64,000 nucleotides of DNA from Certhia americana (lineage: Eukaryota > Chordata > Aves > Passeriformes > Certhiidae). The translations under genes and the position numbers were made by a program. This document shows, piece after piece, positions 22,450-33,392 of the stretch (its first letter is position 1; each line of letters starts with the position of its first letter). The stretch lies in the NCBI GenBank assembly GCA_018697195.1, contig CM031878.1, forward strand, positions 2,562,569-2,626,568, given 5' to 3'. Below the pieces are notes generated by a model. It was not told the DNA's origin. It did no database searches and worked only from the letters and a program-made list of their open reading frames with translations.

Positions 22450-25400
22450 AAACAATTGTGCAACAAGCAGAGAAGATGTGGCAGAGGAGAAGGGGGAGGG
22501 AAATAATCCCAGTGTGTGCAGTGAGGCTGAGGAGAGGAAATCCTTTGGGCAGCACAGGGCACTTTGATCACCTTCTTTTTCTTCATGGAGGAGAAAATCT
22601 TGGCTAAGAAGCAATTAAATTGTTACAAGAAAAGAAAAGCTTTTAGGATGCCTTGAAGAACTCATGTGTGTGAGCAACAGCACAGAGAGATGCAGAGGAG
22701 GAAATCAGTATTAGTGACGGGTGAACTACAAAAGTTTGGGTGGTTTGTTTTGGATAAAGATCCCCACATGCAGACGCTTATCTAAAGCCCTCAGTCTTCA
22801 GAGCAGGGCTAGAAGTCTCTTAAGAACACAGTCTTCTTGCATGACTTCCAGTATCTCTGAAAGCCATTGTCCGTGCCAAAAATACAACAAAACCAGCTTG
22901 CTTTCTTCTTTTTTTTTAATGCAGTGCTTTGGCTCATCTGCCTCTGGTTCCAAGAAAAATAACTAATCAAAAAGGTTTTAATTTGAAGGCTGAACTGTGC
23001 TACTTTATCTTCAAACCATTCTTGTTCTAATGACTGCACAGGTACAAAGAAAATAAAGAAAAAAGTTTCTGTGATTCTGTGGAAAACTTTCAGAGAAGGA
23101 TCTCTAAAAATCAGCAGAAAAATAAGCTAGTCTCCCTAGGAAAAGACTACAAGCCTTGAGTTCTCCCATCTTAAACTTATCTGTAAAGACTACGTATCTG
23201 TAAACTGGTTATTCTGCCATTGAATAATGTAAGAGATCACAGCATTACTTGTTCAAATCAGCCTGTTAGTCAAGGGTGGTTATTAGTCATGAAATACTAC
23301 TGAATCAATAAACAAAAAAAAAAAAAAGAACTTTGAAGAGACTCTTATTTCCCCACTCAATCTGCAGTAGCTCTGATTTGACAGAGAAGAGTGAAAGAAA
23401 ACATTTGGAACATGATCTGGTGCCCTCCAGTTTTCAGAAATCCTGTGTGTGGCTGAAGTAAATGATCCTGGTGCTGTTGGAATGAATGCTGAATGGTGCT
23501 GTTTTGATGAAGTCCTCTGAACAAACAAGGCTGATGCAGGGCTGGGTTTGACCTCTGGCTGGATTTACACCAGGGTATCTGAGTTAATGCTGCTCAGTGT
23601 GTAGGGCAGGTTGAAATCAGGCTAGTGTGCTTCTAAGGATGTTGCCAGATATCCTATTCTCTTGAGCTATTCACCTCATGAAGGTTTAAAGCAGATAGAT
23701 TCACTTCACAGTGCAGTGAAGGTTTTTGCTCTTAGAGACCAGATGATGCTCTTTCCAAGTGATTTCTTCTAGTCTTTTTCTCTGCCTTCCCTATTATTTA
23801 TTAAATACCCAAGCAATGATCTTCAGTTCACCTGAGTGGTTTGGAGACCAAGACTCATGTTTCTAGCTGGTACAAATAAGGATAACTTGATCCAGGTCAA
23901 CAGAAACAATGGACAAAGTCAGAGGAAAAGCCATGACCAAGATTTTAAACCACAGAGGCTTCCAAAACAGAGATACAGCCTTCTAGACACCACAGTACAT
24001 AGAGACTAAGTATTTTTCTCATGGAAGGTGATGGCACTTCTTGTGGGTGACCAAGACAGGGGCTCAAGTTCCCATTCATGTCCACATCAATGAATGGGGA
24101 GCAGCACCATTACCTGTCACATGCTGTGCTCTTAGTAAAATCTGCCCAATCTGTCCTGACAAATGCTGCAGGATGCTGATATTTTTTTTTTTTTTTCCCT
24201 CCAAACTTGGCTCTTGTGCAGCTTCTTAGTTTACACAGTGGGGGAGAGACTTGACTTTTTGGCTTGAAAGTAGAAAATCTGGACTCCTTCAAGAGTGCTG
24301 AAATCTGGCCCTGAGCTTTTTTAGAAAAAGTGACCCAATCAATCCAGTTGTTACACCATTCTCTGGCCTGTGACTAACAGATGGGTTGATATTTACTTGC
24401 AGGAAATGTTGGCAAGAGCTGGGGGTTCCCACTGACTCGTGCTGCTGACTGCTCCCCAAGGAGCACGGGCCGCAGTGGCGACGGAGTGGCCGCTTCACAG
24501 GTGCACAGTTTATTTGCCAAAATGGGCTGTAAATCAGAGCAGAGGAAGGAAAGGGCTGGAAAAATGTTTGTTTGTAGGGCCGACCCATTGGAAAGGGATG
24601 TTGACCGTGCTCATTTTGCAGGTTTCCTCCCCTCGCACTGCACCAGAGGGATCGGGTGCCAGGTCAGAAATCCAAGGAGCATTCCAATAATTTGGCAGAG
24701 GTTACACATGGGACGAGCTCGTCCCTGATCTCCGTTATTGGTTCAAAACCAGGAATTCTCATAGCTTTTTTGGACAGATGGCTTGCCCTATTACTTCTTG
24801 TGTTAGATTTCCCACTGAGGCTGAAAGCAAATCCACATTCAAGCTGAAAGTAAACAACCTGTGAATTCAAAAGGCATTAACTCAAACTGCCAAAGCATTT
24901 GCTGCGTACGCTGCAGATGTCAAACTGACAGTTTCCCACAGCCCTGAGCCTAGACACATAGCTAAGTTGCACAGAAAAACCTTCTACCCAGCCCAAAAAT
25001 CCAATCCATCCTGTGCAAAACTCTCTCTCCTTGTTGGCATTTTAAGGGCTGGAGCCTCAGCTGGAATGAATTAATCTAGCTGCTCTGATTTGAATAGAGC
25101 TATGCCAATTTATACCAGATGAGGATTTCACCCTTTGGAGGCCAAGTGGGAAATGGCTATCCACTACTTTTTTAACAGTGTGGTTTGAGGCAGAAAAACA
25201 TAAAATATGGTGTTTCTTAAGGAGTGAAAGAGCACTAAGTAAGTTTCTTTCCATTACAGTGAATCATTTTTGAAGGAGCATTTTATAGGGGAAGGTTCTA
25301 AAATATGAAAAATGCATATTTGCAAAAAAAAATGCATATAAATAACACAACTTGTAAGTACAAACACCACAAGTTATCCAAGTTACTCTTATTCCTGATA

Positions 25401-26070
25401 CCTTCTAAAATGCAAGGAAAAAGTTAAGTAGGAACCCAAGCACGATATCTGTGTCATTGCAGGAAATTCAGAAAGTGGAAAGAACTAAATAAAATGGTCT
25501 GTTTTCCCTGCAAGGGCTATATGAAGAGGACAAAAATAAAAAAAAAAACCAAAAAACAAACCCCAAACACTACGAAACTAAGCCTTGCAAACAGAAATAT
25601 CCACCATATGCTTTGAAATGTTCTAAACTTTGGAACCTTGTTGTTCTCCTTGGTCATAAAAAGGTACGAAGTAGTTTTTCTGACATATTTTGGTTTAAAT
25701 TGAACAGCACAATTGAAGTCACATTCTGTAATGCAAGACTCATTCCATTCAAAACAATACAACTTCATGGTACATATTCTGAAATGATTACTTGAATTAA
25801 GCCTTTGATTTATTCTTTACCATAGGAGGCCCCACTTGCAGACTCTTATTTTCCCCAGAGTAAACAGGAGGTCAAATATTATGAAATGAATGGAGATTTC
25901 TCAGTTGATAGTAATATAAAATCAAACTTTAAACTGTTTAACCTGGAGCCACTAGACAGATCCAGCTTACCAGAAAATTCAGTGCCTCTTTCCTCAAACC
26001 ATCTTTATTTTCACTCTACAATTCAGTATAAGCTGGCAATTAGTAATACTTTGGCTGTTTATAGAGCCTA
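22448..26070. other. Unique non-coding DNA
   Basis: No gene recognised. Simple tracts: A13 near 23313, T16 near 24181 and an A/C-rich run at about 25529-25566. A small CpG cluster lies at about 24437-24500 (CGGGCCGCAGTGGCGACGG). Confidence 0.6.
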
Positions 26071-26185
26071 ACATCTGAGGATCTAGAAACACTTTGTAAA
26101 CACTAATGAATTAAGCTTCTTAACACCCCCTGTGAGACAGATACTGCTATCTCATTTGCACAGCTCAGAGAAGTGCAGGTTTGCT
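26071..26185 (-). repeat. Ancient MIR-like (CORE-SINE) relic
   Basis: The plus strand reads ATCTAGAAACACTTTGTAAAC, then CACCCCCTGTGAGACAGATA, then TCATTTGCACAGCTCAGAGA. This order matches the reverse complement of the MIR/CORE-SINE 3' half as I know it. It is heavily diverged. An L3/CR1-type ancient tail with the same 3' words is an alternative. Confidence 0.45.
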
Positions 26186-27947
26186 GAGGGTTGGAGCCAA
26201 CCAAACCAGAGATGGAAACCACTGCAGCCTCACCTTCAGCTCAATATCACAAGGTGTTCTATGGAGGTGGGGATGTGCCTGGCAAATTCAGGAGCTTATG
26301 ATTATCTCCTGGAACTGCCAGAGTGCCCTGATGTCTGTCAGACTGAAAACATAGAGGACTGAACTTCGACCCATAGAGAGAACTTAAGACCCATTTAGAG
26401 GAACACCATGAAAATGCCATCTGTCTGCTCCTCAAACAGCCCCTTGCACTTATGATCCTCTGATGTAGCAAGCAGGGTAGAAACTTAGGATTTCATTTGT
26501 CCTTACTAAGTTTTTAATAACAGCACTGACCACAGTCTTATTATTAAAAACCTAAAACAATACAAAAATCCAGGAGGATTCTTTCCCTTTCCTTTTCATT
26601 TTTCATTGTCCATATATTTTTCTCATATAAGGGTAAGGTAAAATATCCAAGCTTGCTTTCCAGTCATGCTGACAAGGAACTTAAAGGATTTCTAAAGAAG
26701 GCCTGAAGGTTTCACTTCTAACACTATCAGGAATATTTAGATCTTAGGAAAGTCTTAGGACAAGATAGGCATTGGTGAGATTAGTTTGTTTTGGTTTTTG
26801 GGGGTTTTTTCCTCCAAAGTAGAGTCTCATTTATTGAACAGCAGCTATTGTCTGGTACCTGTTTGAAGCATTTTCCATGTATTCCTTCACAAAATGCATG
26901 GCAATTGGGCAATTTCCATGATGATTCTTCTGTCTAAAAATACACACCTTCCCCTCTTTTCAATTTATTATTGAGTCAGTCAGCCTATTTATTGCTGAAG
27001 TTTTCCCCATCTAATAGCACACTTAGAAAAGCTTAATACAAACATTGACCAATTCATCGCTGTCACAAAAAGAAAAGCCTTAGAAGTAATTCATCTAAAC
27101 AGGAGTCAAGAGCAAGAGTCTCTTATTTAGAGATCAGTCAATAAGAAACTGTTTTGGAAGTTATTTTAAAAGGAATAAACTTTTTAGGCTTTTTCTTAAA
27201 CATCTCTTTTCTTCCACGGATTGAAACCGAGGAGAATAGCAAATAAAATATTTGGGTTTGCTTTCAAAATTTGTTCATGACCTTAAATCCCAGGAATGGG
27301 AACAGGCAGGCATTTGACATATTCAGTGTGCTGATTTGTGAACTACTGGCAGATTGCTGTTTGCCTAAGAATACGTATTTGGAATTCTTTTCTAAAAACT
27401 CTTCTTGATCTTTTCCCAGTTCACGGGCTGTTAAATTTCTGCATGACACAGCAGTGTTTGTCTCCTAAACAGAGGGACATTACGATCTATAGAAGCAGGT
27501 TTTTCAGTGGGAATATTAAAGGCACTATTCAGGAATATTCTCCTGTATTTACAGCCTCCACAAACAGTACCGCGTGCAAACATGTTTGCTGGAATATTTA
27601 TCAAGAGCAAACATGACAGGATGGTGGGAGAAAGTGTACAAAGTCTAACCAAGCTTATAAAACTCAACAGCTAATGAATACTTGTGGAAAATGTCTTGTG
27701 GCATTTCCTCAGTGATGGATGCTTATTAGGAAAGACTATAAAGCTAAAACTATTTTGCTCTCTACATTCTCCTCTATTCCAGAAGTGAAAGACACTTCCA
27801 TGGCTCTCTTTGTCATCTTTACCCATTACTCTGCTGGATATAGGAGCATTTTCCAAAGAACTTTTTGTGGGTGTCAAGTGGACAGAAGACCAGAAACCCA
27901 TTTTACCCATAAGCATCTTGATGTCTCAAGGCTCTTCACTCTCTCTG
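26186..27947. other. Unique non-coding DNA
   Basis: No gene recognised. A G/T run (TTTTGGTTTTTGGGGG type) lies at 26784-26811. AT-rich repeat-free sequence at about 26990-27300 is unremarkable apart from motif-like TTATTA words. Confidence 0.6.
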
Positions 27948-28148
27948 ACAAAAAAAACCCAAACAAACAAAACAACCAAAAAAACCCCCAAAAAACAAAA
28001 GACAAAAAACAAACAAAAAACCCCCCCAAACAAAACAAACAAACAAAAAACAAACCACAAAAAAAGCCCCACAACAAACAAACAAAAAACCCCCAAAACC
28101 CCCAAAACACAAACAAAAATAACCCCCCCAAAACAAACAAACCCAACA
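27948..28148. repeat. 201-bp A/C strand-asymmetric tract
   Basis: The plus strand is A and C only except for G at 28001, G at 28066 and T at 28120. It alternates A runs with C runs and CAAA units and has no fixed period. Confidence 0.97.
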
Positions 28149-29660
28149 GATACAAAGATATATGTAGATTGGCCAATAAATCTTATTGACCAATAATAAC
28201 CACAGTGTTACATCACACTATAGATCCTCTTTTCAGGCTTCTTCCTTCAGTGACAACACTGCTTTTAGATTGAGTCTATTCCCAAATAAACATAGCAGAC
28301 TTGTGTGGACATTGGCTGAAAAGCACATGGCCAGGGATGGAGGCAGATTTGAAAGGAAAGGCAGTTTTCTTGATTTGAAACCCTCAGGTTTACATGCCTC
28401 TGTGCTTAGGTGTGGGGGATTATGGGCTCACCTGAGCCAAGACAGTGCCATGCAGGCAAGTGGACATCCATAGTTGAGAAAATTACCTCTCACTAAAAAA
28501 CAAGGCATCAAGGTCCAATATTTTTAGTCAACAACAACCACAGGAAGCATTTGGGATACACAGCAGTGAGACACAGCGTGAAGGTAACGAATTTGCTGAT
28601 TGAAAAACCTGTCTGGGGAGATATTTGTTCTTCTTCGCCCATGAGTTGCATTTGACAAACTCAGGGCCAAATTTTGCTTCTTAAGGGAAGCTTTAATAGA
28701 GTGGCACCACTAACCCCCTGACAAACTACTGGTGATAAGACAGGACAGATGAGCTTACAGTCAGGGCCAGGTTGAATCTGTACCTGTGCTCCTCAAAAGA
28801 GCCTAGCAGTGTCAAAGCTCACCATAAGCTTTTGAAACTCACCCCTGTATGTTTTCCAGTCAAACATGACACTTCCTTTTTCCTCTGATTAATACTGATC
28901 CCCTCAAGTACATTTTCTGAGCAGGAGTTTACTGGAAATTATCTTTGTTCTGCTGTGCATGCAGACAACTCAAAAAGGAACATGCTAGAGCTCTTCCTTT
29001 TAAAAACCTGCAAATCTTAGCTTGTTTAAAAGAGGGTCTTATTTTGCTATTTCTTCCAATTAACTGAAAACATCATTCTTTATCCTGTAAGGCAAGGGAA
29101 AGTGATGGACCATCCAGAATTTTTCCATTCTGTCCCCTCTGTTCATGCACTGCTAGAGATGATACTGTATAATGCATGACTTACCTGCAAAGACATTGGA
29201 GGAGTAATGAAATAAGCAGATGCTCTGTCAGCAGGCTTTTAAAACATTGGTATTGCAATCTGAGATGCAGTCAGCCATCACATTCATATGTCCTTTATTT
29301 ATGGAGCTGATAAAGGCTCTATGTCAGGAGCATCAAGCCACCTTTTTACTTCCTGCTTTTCTTCACATTTAAGAAAGTTGCTGTCTGGATATTGTATTTT
29401 CATGAAGGCTTCAGATTTGTGAGGAAAAGGAGGATTTGCCTCCTGTTTCATCCATTAAAAATAGAGGTCTGAAAACCAAACAACTTCATCTAAACAAATC
29501 ATTGGGGATTCCCCATTGTGAACCCTCTCCTTCAAATACAGATGATGTCTGAAAGAGGTGTATCTCCCTGGAGTTACCTATTTCTCTTCATTAGTTAGAA
29601 AGGGACCCCAGCTACACCACAGATCCCAGCACCAGAAGAGCACAGATACTCACACCACCA
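28149..29660. other. Unique non-coding DNA
   Basis: No gene, RNA or recognised repeat. Confidence 0.6.
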
Positions 29661-29900
29661 GAAGAGAGTAGGTTAAAATTAGATATTGAGGAAAAAAAAA
29701 AAAAAATCTTTACTTTGGGAGAGTTGAGGCCCTGGCACATCTTTCCCAGACCAGCCCCACCCTGGAAGCATCCAAGACCAGGTTGGACAGGACTTGGAAC
29801 AACCTGGGATAATGGAAGATGTTCCTACCCATGGCAGGGGTATGAAACAAGATGAGTTTTAATGTCCTTTCCAACCCAGACCATTCTATACTCCATGATT
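29661..29900 (+). mobile_element. CR1 LINE 3' fragment, 240 bp
   Basis: The plus-strand copy runs from GAAGAGAGTAGGTT and AGATATTGAGGAAA through an expanded A tract and GAGGCCCTGGCACA to CCATGGCAGGGG and CCTTTCCAACCCAGACCATT, ending near CATGATT. An A15 run at about 29692-29706 sits where the family has AAGAAATT, probably a later expansion. Confidence 0.88.
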
Positions 29901-30745
29901 TGCATGTATTCTTTCATCTATAAATCCAATTTTGCATACTTTTCTGTAGTCACTATTGTTCTAAGTCATTTCATGACAATATAAATCATGTTTTCCCCCA
30001 AACTGTGTTCCAAGCACCAATGATAATTTAGAAATTAGGGGAAAGCAGGCACAAATCAAAGGGAAGGACGGCATTCATATTAACAGCCACCCTACAAGGA
30101 GTATTTTGCATTATAAATAAAATAGTGTTGCTCAGCTGCAGGAGGAGTGAGTTTCTGAAGTCACTGAGCTGCATGGCTGTGGCTCAGGGGAGGGTTTCAG
30201 TTCATGCTCAATGCTGTGCTTGATTACTGCTACATCACCCAAAGGCTCACAGCAAAACAGATGATGGGACACAGAAAAGCTCTCTTCCTAACACAGCAAA
30301 GAGAGCTGCTGCTTGCTGACTGACAGCTCCCCAGCCAGCTTATGTGAATCTAATTACCCAGCCACAACCCAAATCAAAATGCCCCATTGCAGCTGGTGTC
30401 TCACTTAATCCATTCATAACACGAGCTAATTAGCATTGATGTTTTTGGGCAAGTTTATTCCAAATGTGGTCAAGTCCCAGCCTTTCAGCTTGGTTGCTAG
30501 GACCCATTGAGGATCCTGGGAGAGGCTGCCTTTCTGCCCAAAAGGCATTTTTCTGTCTTGGTGATGGAGAGATTTAGGAGTGTTTCAGGGGAAGATGTTG
30601 GGCTAGGCTGAGATGAATATTGGCATATAAGCAGTGCTCTTAAGCTGCTCTCACTGCTAAACCCTGCCTCAGTGCAGGAGAGTTTGTAGCAGAATTGCAG
30701 CATTTCATAGTTTGCAGTGTGTCTGAATTCAAACACCCTAACTGT
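29901..30745. other. Unique non-coding DNA
   Basis: No gene recognised. It includes the motif-dense block listed at 30340-30475. Confidence 0.6.
30340..30475. other. Candidate conserved non-coding element
   Basis: It holds CTAATTACC near 30350, TTAATCC near 30407 and the perfect palindrome GCTAATTAGC at 30425-30434. All are homeodomain core words in repeat-free sequence. Conservation is untested. Confidence 0.25.
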
Positions 30746-30997
30746 GAAAAAAAAAAAAGGAAAAAAAAAAGAAAAAAAAAAAAGAAAAAAAAAAAAGGAG
30801 GGGAAAGAGGAAAAAAAGGAAAAGGACAAGTGAAAAGCAAAAGAAACAGAGGAATAACAAGAAGAAAAAAGAAAAAAAGAAGGAAAAGGAGAAGAGAAAA
30901 AAGAGAAAGAAAAAAAGAAAAAAAGAAAGAAAAAGAGAAAAGAAAAAGAAAAGAAAAAAGAAAAAGAAGGAAAAGAAGAAAAAGAAGAAAAAGAAAA
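30746..30997. repeat. Polypurine (GA-rich) tract
   Basis: An 81-nt pure purine run (30746-30826) and a 139-nt pure purine run (30859-30997) are separated by 32 bases with six pyrimidines. Most of it is A runs punctuated by single G. It generates the large Lys/Arg and Phe/Ser open frames seen here, which are not genes. Confidence 0.97.
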
Positions 30998-31394
30998 TCC
31001 AGGCAAGCTTGGAAAATGGGAAAAGTCATGAAACAATTCTGTATTTTATGGTATTCTTTGTGAACAGAGCTGAGAAAAGAGGCCAGTTACCAGAGCTTTA
31101 CATTTCCTTTTCAACCTATGGGATTAGAAGATGAGAGCAGGTGCTAATGGGAATTTTGCCCATGGCAGAAAATCAGAATCCTAAATCTTCATCTCTGGAA
31201 GTCACAAAAACCCTTAGCAATGATCTATAGTGGCTGCACTTGGAAATTGGTGATATAAGGAATTGTCACTTGGCAGAAAACCGACTTTTTGCTCCTTCAG
31301 CACACCACAATTTCAGTTTAATTTGTAACAGGATGCAAGTGTAAATGAACTGACAACAGAGCTATCAGCTATTCTGTTGGTAACACTTGGAGCA
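30998..31394. other. Unique non-coding DNA
   Basis: Nothing recognised between the purine tract and the CpG-rich patch. Confidence 0.6.
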
Positions 31395-31755
31395 ATAGTT
31401 TCGATTTGACTAGACACAGCTGTCCACTGCATGGAACGACCTTTAGCCCCATCCTTGGCGAAATTCAATTCTCTCCATGTCTGACTTCGTCCATGGGGAC
31501 TTGAGTAGCGGGGCTGCCAGAATAATCAGCGCGTTGCTTAATGACAGGCACTCCAACAAGCAGCGCGGCCGTGCATTGTCAGGAGCGGAGTGCACAGCTC
31601 CGGGGAAGGGGCGGGCAGGCGGGGAAAGCCCCTTGCTATTCAAAAGGAAATAAAGGGGCTCCATGGGAGCAAAATGCAGATGCCTGCAGCCGCCTCGCCT
31701 CGGCAAGCGTCGCCAATGCGCCGGCACACCTCGTGTGTGTATGCAAACGTGGTGT
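31395..31755. promoter_or_regulatory. CpG-rich patch, candidate enhancer or promoter
   Basis: About two dozen CpGs in 360 bp by hand count, including AGCGCGGCCGTGC near 31562 and a dense cluster at 31688-31733. A homeodomain-like GCTTAATGACAG lies near 31535, and GC-boxes of GGGGCGGGC type lie near 31608. No exon is recognisable. The mix of CpG and AT-core motifs is typical of developmental regulatory DNA, but that is inference. Confidence 0.4.
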
Positions 31756-31807
31756 TTTCTTGTGTGCTTGTCAGCAAAGATGCACTTTTATTAGGTTTAC
31801 CCCCATT

Positions 31808-31834
31808 AAAAAAAAAAAAAAAAAAAAAAAAAAA
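31808..31834. repeat. A27 tract
   Basis: Twenty-seven uninterrupted A just after the CpG-rich patch. Confidence 0.95.
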
Positions 31835-32918
31835 CCCTGGGGGCTTGCTGCTGCTTCTCCTCTACATTGTTCTGCTGCAAAAAATTTTTTTTCCTTCTAC
31901 TTTTTCTAAGTCTAAACATGAACATGTCCCATATGGCGAAGCTCGCATGGCCATCCAGATGTCTGTCATCTGACATGTGCGCACATATGTGCGTAGACGT
32001 ACACAATCTCTCTGTGTTTACTACACTGGACACTGCAATAAGAAATATGTTTACCCTGGAAGCGTCAAAAAACAGGAATTTCACAACTTTCACAGCTACT
32101 TGTGTGAACTCGCTTTCTGCTTGAGTGAGTGCCTCTCCAGCAGCGTGAACGAAGCGCTCCCTCCAAATTGCATGTGCCCCAGCCAACATCATGGTTCGAC
32201 CCACGGGGGTGAAGACAACACTTCCCACTCTTTTGCTGTTTGCTTCAGCAGCCTGAACACAGTATGTTCTGTCCAAAACCATCCTTCCCTCCTCCGAGGA
32301 GCCCCGGAGGTGCACACTGCTTGGGTTGGCAAGATTTGCCACAACCGCTGCTAGTGGGAAATTGCAGGGGTTGATACACCAACTTCACCTGCCCCACAAG
32401 CCCTGAGGGATTTCTCTTGTTGCTATTTTTCGCTTTGGCAGCAAAGACTCTGGGCCCAGGTCTGCGGAAGATTCGTGTTCGGTTATGACTCTGACCCACT
32501 GCCAAAATTTTCCTGAGAAATACAAGGCAGAAATGGGGAATGTTGATCTTGCACAGCTCATAACTCAGCCAGAACAGAGGGGAGGTTCATGGGAGAAGGG
32601 AAAGGCATGTCTTCGGCTGCAGGGCTTTGGTCCCTGCCAAAATTCAAAGATTCTTTTTCAAACAATAGAGATATAACTGCTTGCTTAAAAAAAAAAAATC
32701 CAGAAAAATGAAGAACCTGTGAGAAAGTTTGACAATCAGAAACATTGGGAATGTAAAATGCTGGTCTTTATTGATAAGAAAATAAGGTGGTCTCCAAAAT
32801 TTATGAAATCACATTACAGTGGGGGGTATTAATTTACCCAAATACAGAGTCACTGCCACCTCCCTGTCACTCTCCCCCAACCAACTGCTTCTGCTATTTA
32901 TTCAGGAAAGGGAAAACC
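31835..32918. other. Unique non-coding DNA, mildly CpG-rich
   Basis: CpG content stays above the window's background to about 32480. Overlapping palindromes lie at 31975-31992. A 178-codon minus-strand open frame (31806-32342) has no recognisable domain and begins in poly-A, so I do not call it a gene. Confidence 0.5.
31975..31992. repeat. Two overlapping 12-bp palindromes
   Basis: ATGTGCGCACAT (31975-31986) and GCACATATGTGC (31981-31992) are each perfect palindromes and share six bases. Confidence 0.85.
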
Positions 32919-33392
32919 AAAGAGTGGCGTGGGTAGAAAGAAACATTAAAAATCATCCAGTTCCACCCCCTGCTGTGAGCAGGGACACCTTTCAAGACAT
33001 CAGGCTGCTCTGAGCCCCATGCAGCCTGAACTTGGGCACTTTCAGGGATGGAGCAGCCACAGATTCTCTGGGGAACCTGTGCCAGTGACTTACCACCCTC
33101 ACCGCCAAGAATGTCTTCCTGACATCCAGTCCAAACCTATTCTCTGTCAGTGTGAAGTCATTCACCCTTTACTTGCCACTCCAGGCCCTGGTAAATAGTC
33201 TCTCTCCATCTTTATTGCAGGCTCCCTTCAGGTACCTGAAAGCCACCATCAGGTCAACCCAAAGGCTTCTGTTCTCCAGGCTGAACAATCCCAATTCTCT
33301 CAGCCTTTCCTCACAGCAGAGGTGCTACAACCCCATGATCATCTTGGTAACCTCCTCTGGACTTGCTCCAGCAGGTCCATGCCTTTCCTGTG
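32919..33392 (-). mobile_element. CR1 LINE 3' fragment, 474 bp, longest here
   Basis: In plus-strand order the reverse-complement CR1 words are AATCATCCAGTTCCACCCCC, AGCAGCCACAGATTCTCTGG, AACCTGTGCCAGTGACTTAC, CCAGGCTGAACAATCCCAA, TCTCAGCCTTTCCTCACAG and TGCTCCAGCAGGTCCATG. The copy lies on the minus strand and reaches further 5' than any other here, but is still only the element's 3' end. The CATAGAATCATAGAAT-type terminus is eroded. Confidence 0.93.

Noticed and set aside
23066..23082. TTTCTGTGATTCTGTGG resembling a CR1 3' tail
   Set aside because: No CR1 body precedes it.
27719..28193. 156-codon Lys/Asn/Pro-rich and matching Cys/Gly/Phe-rich open frames
   Set aside because: Translation of the A/C tract, which lacks T and G and so has almost no stop codons.
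30497..31063. Large Lys/Arg-rich and Phe/Ser-rich open frames
   Set aside because: Direct translation of the polypurine tract on either strand.
31806..32342. 178-codon minus-strand open frame
   Set aside because: It ends in poly-Phe from the A27 tract and has no recognisable domain. Openness is explained by the locally raised GC content, though it could be re-examined with transcript data.
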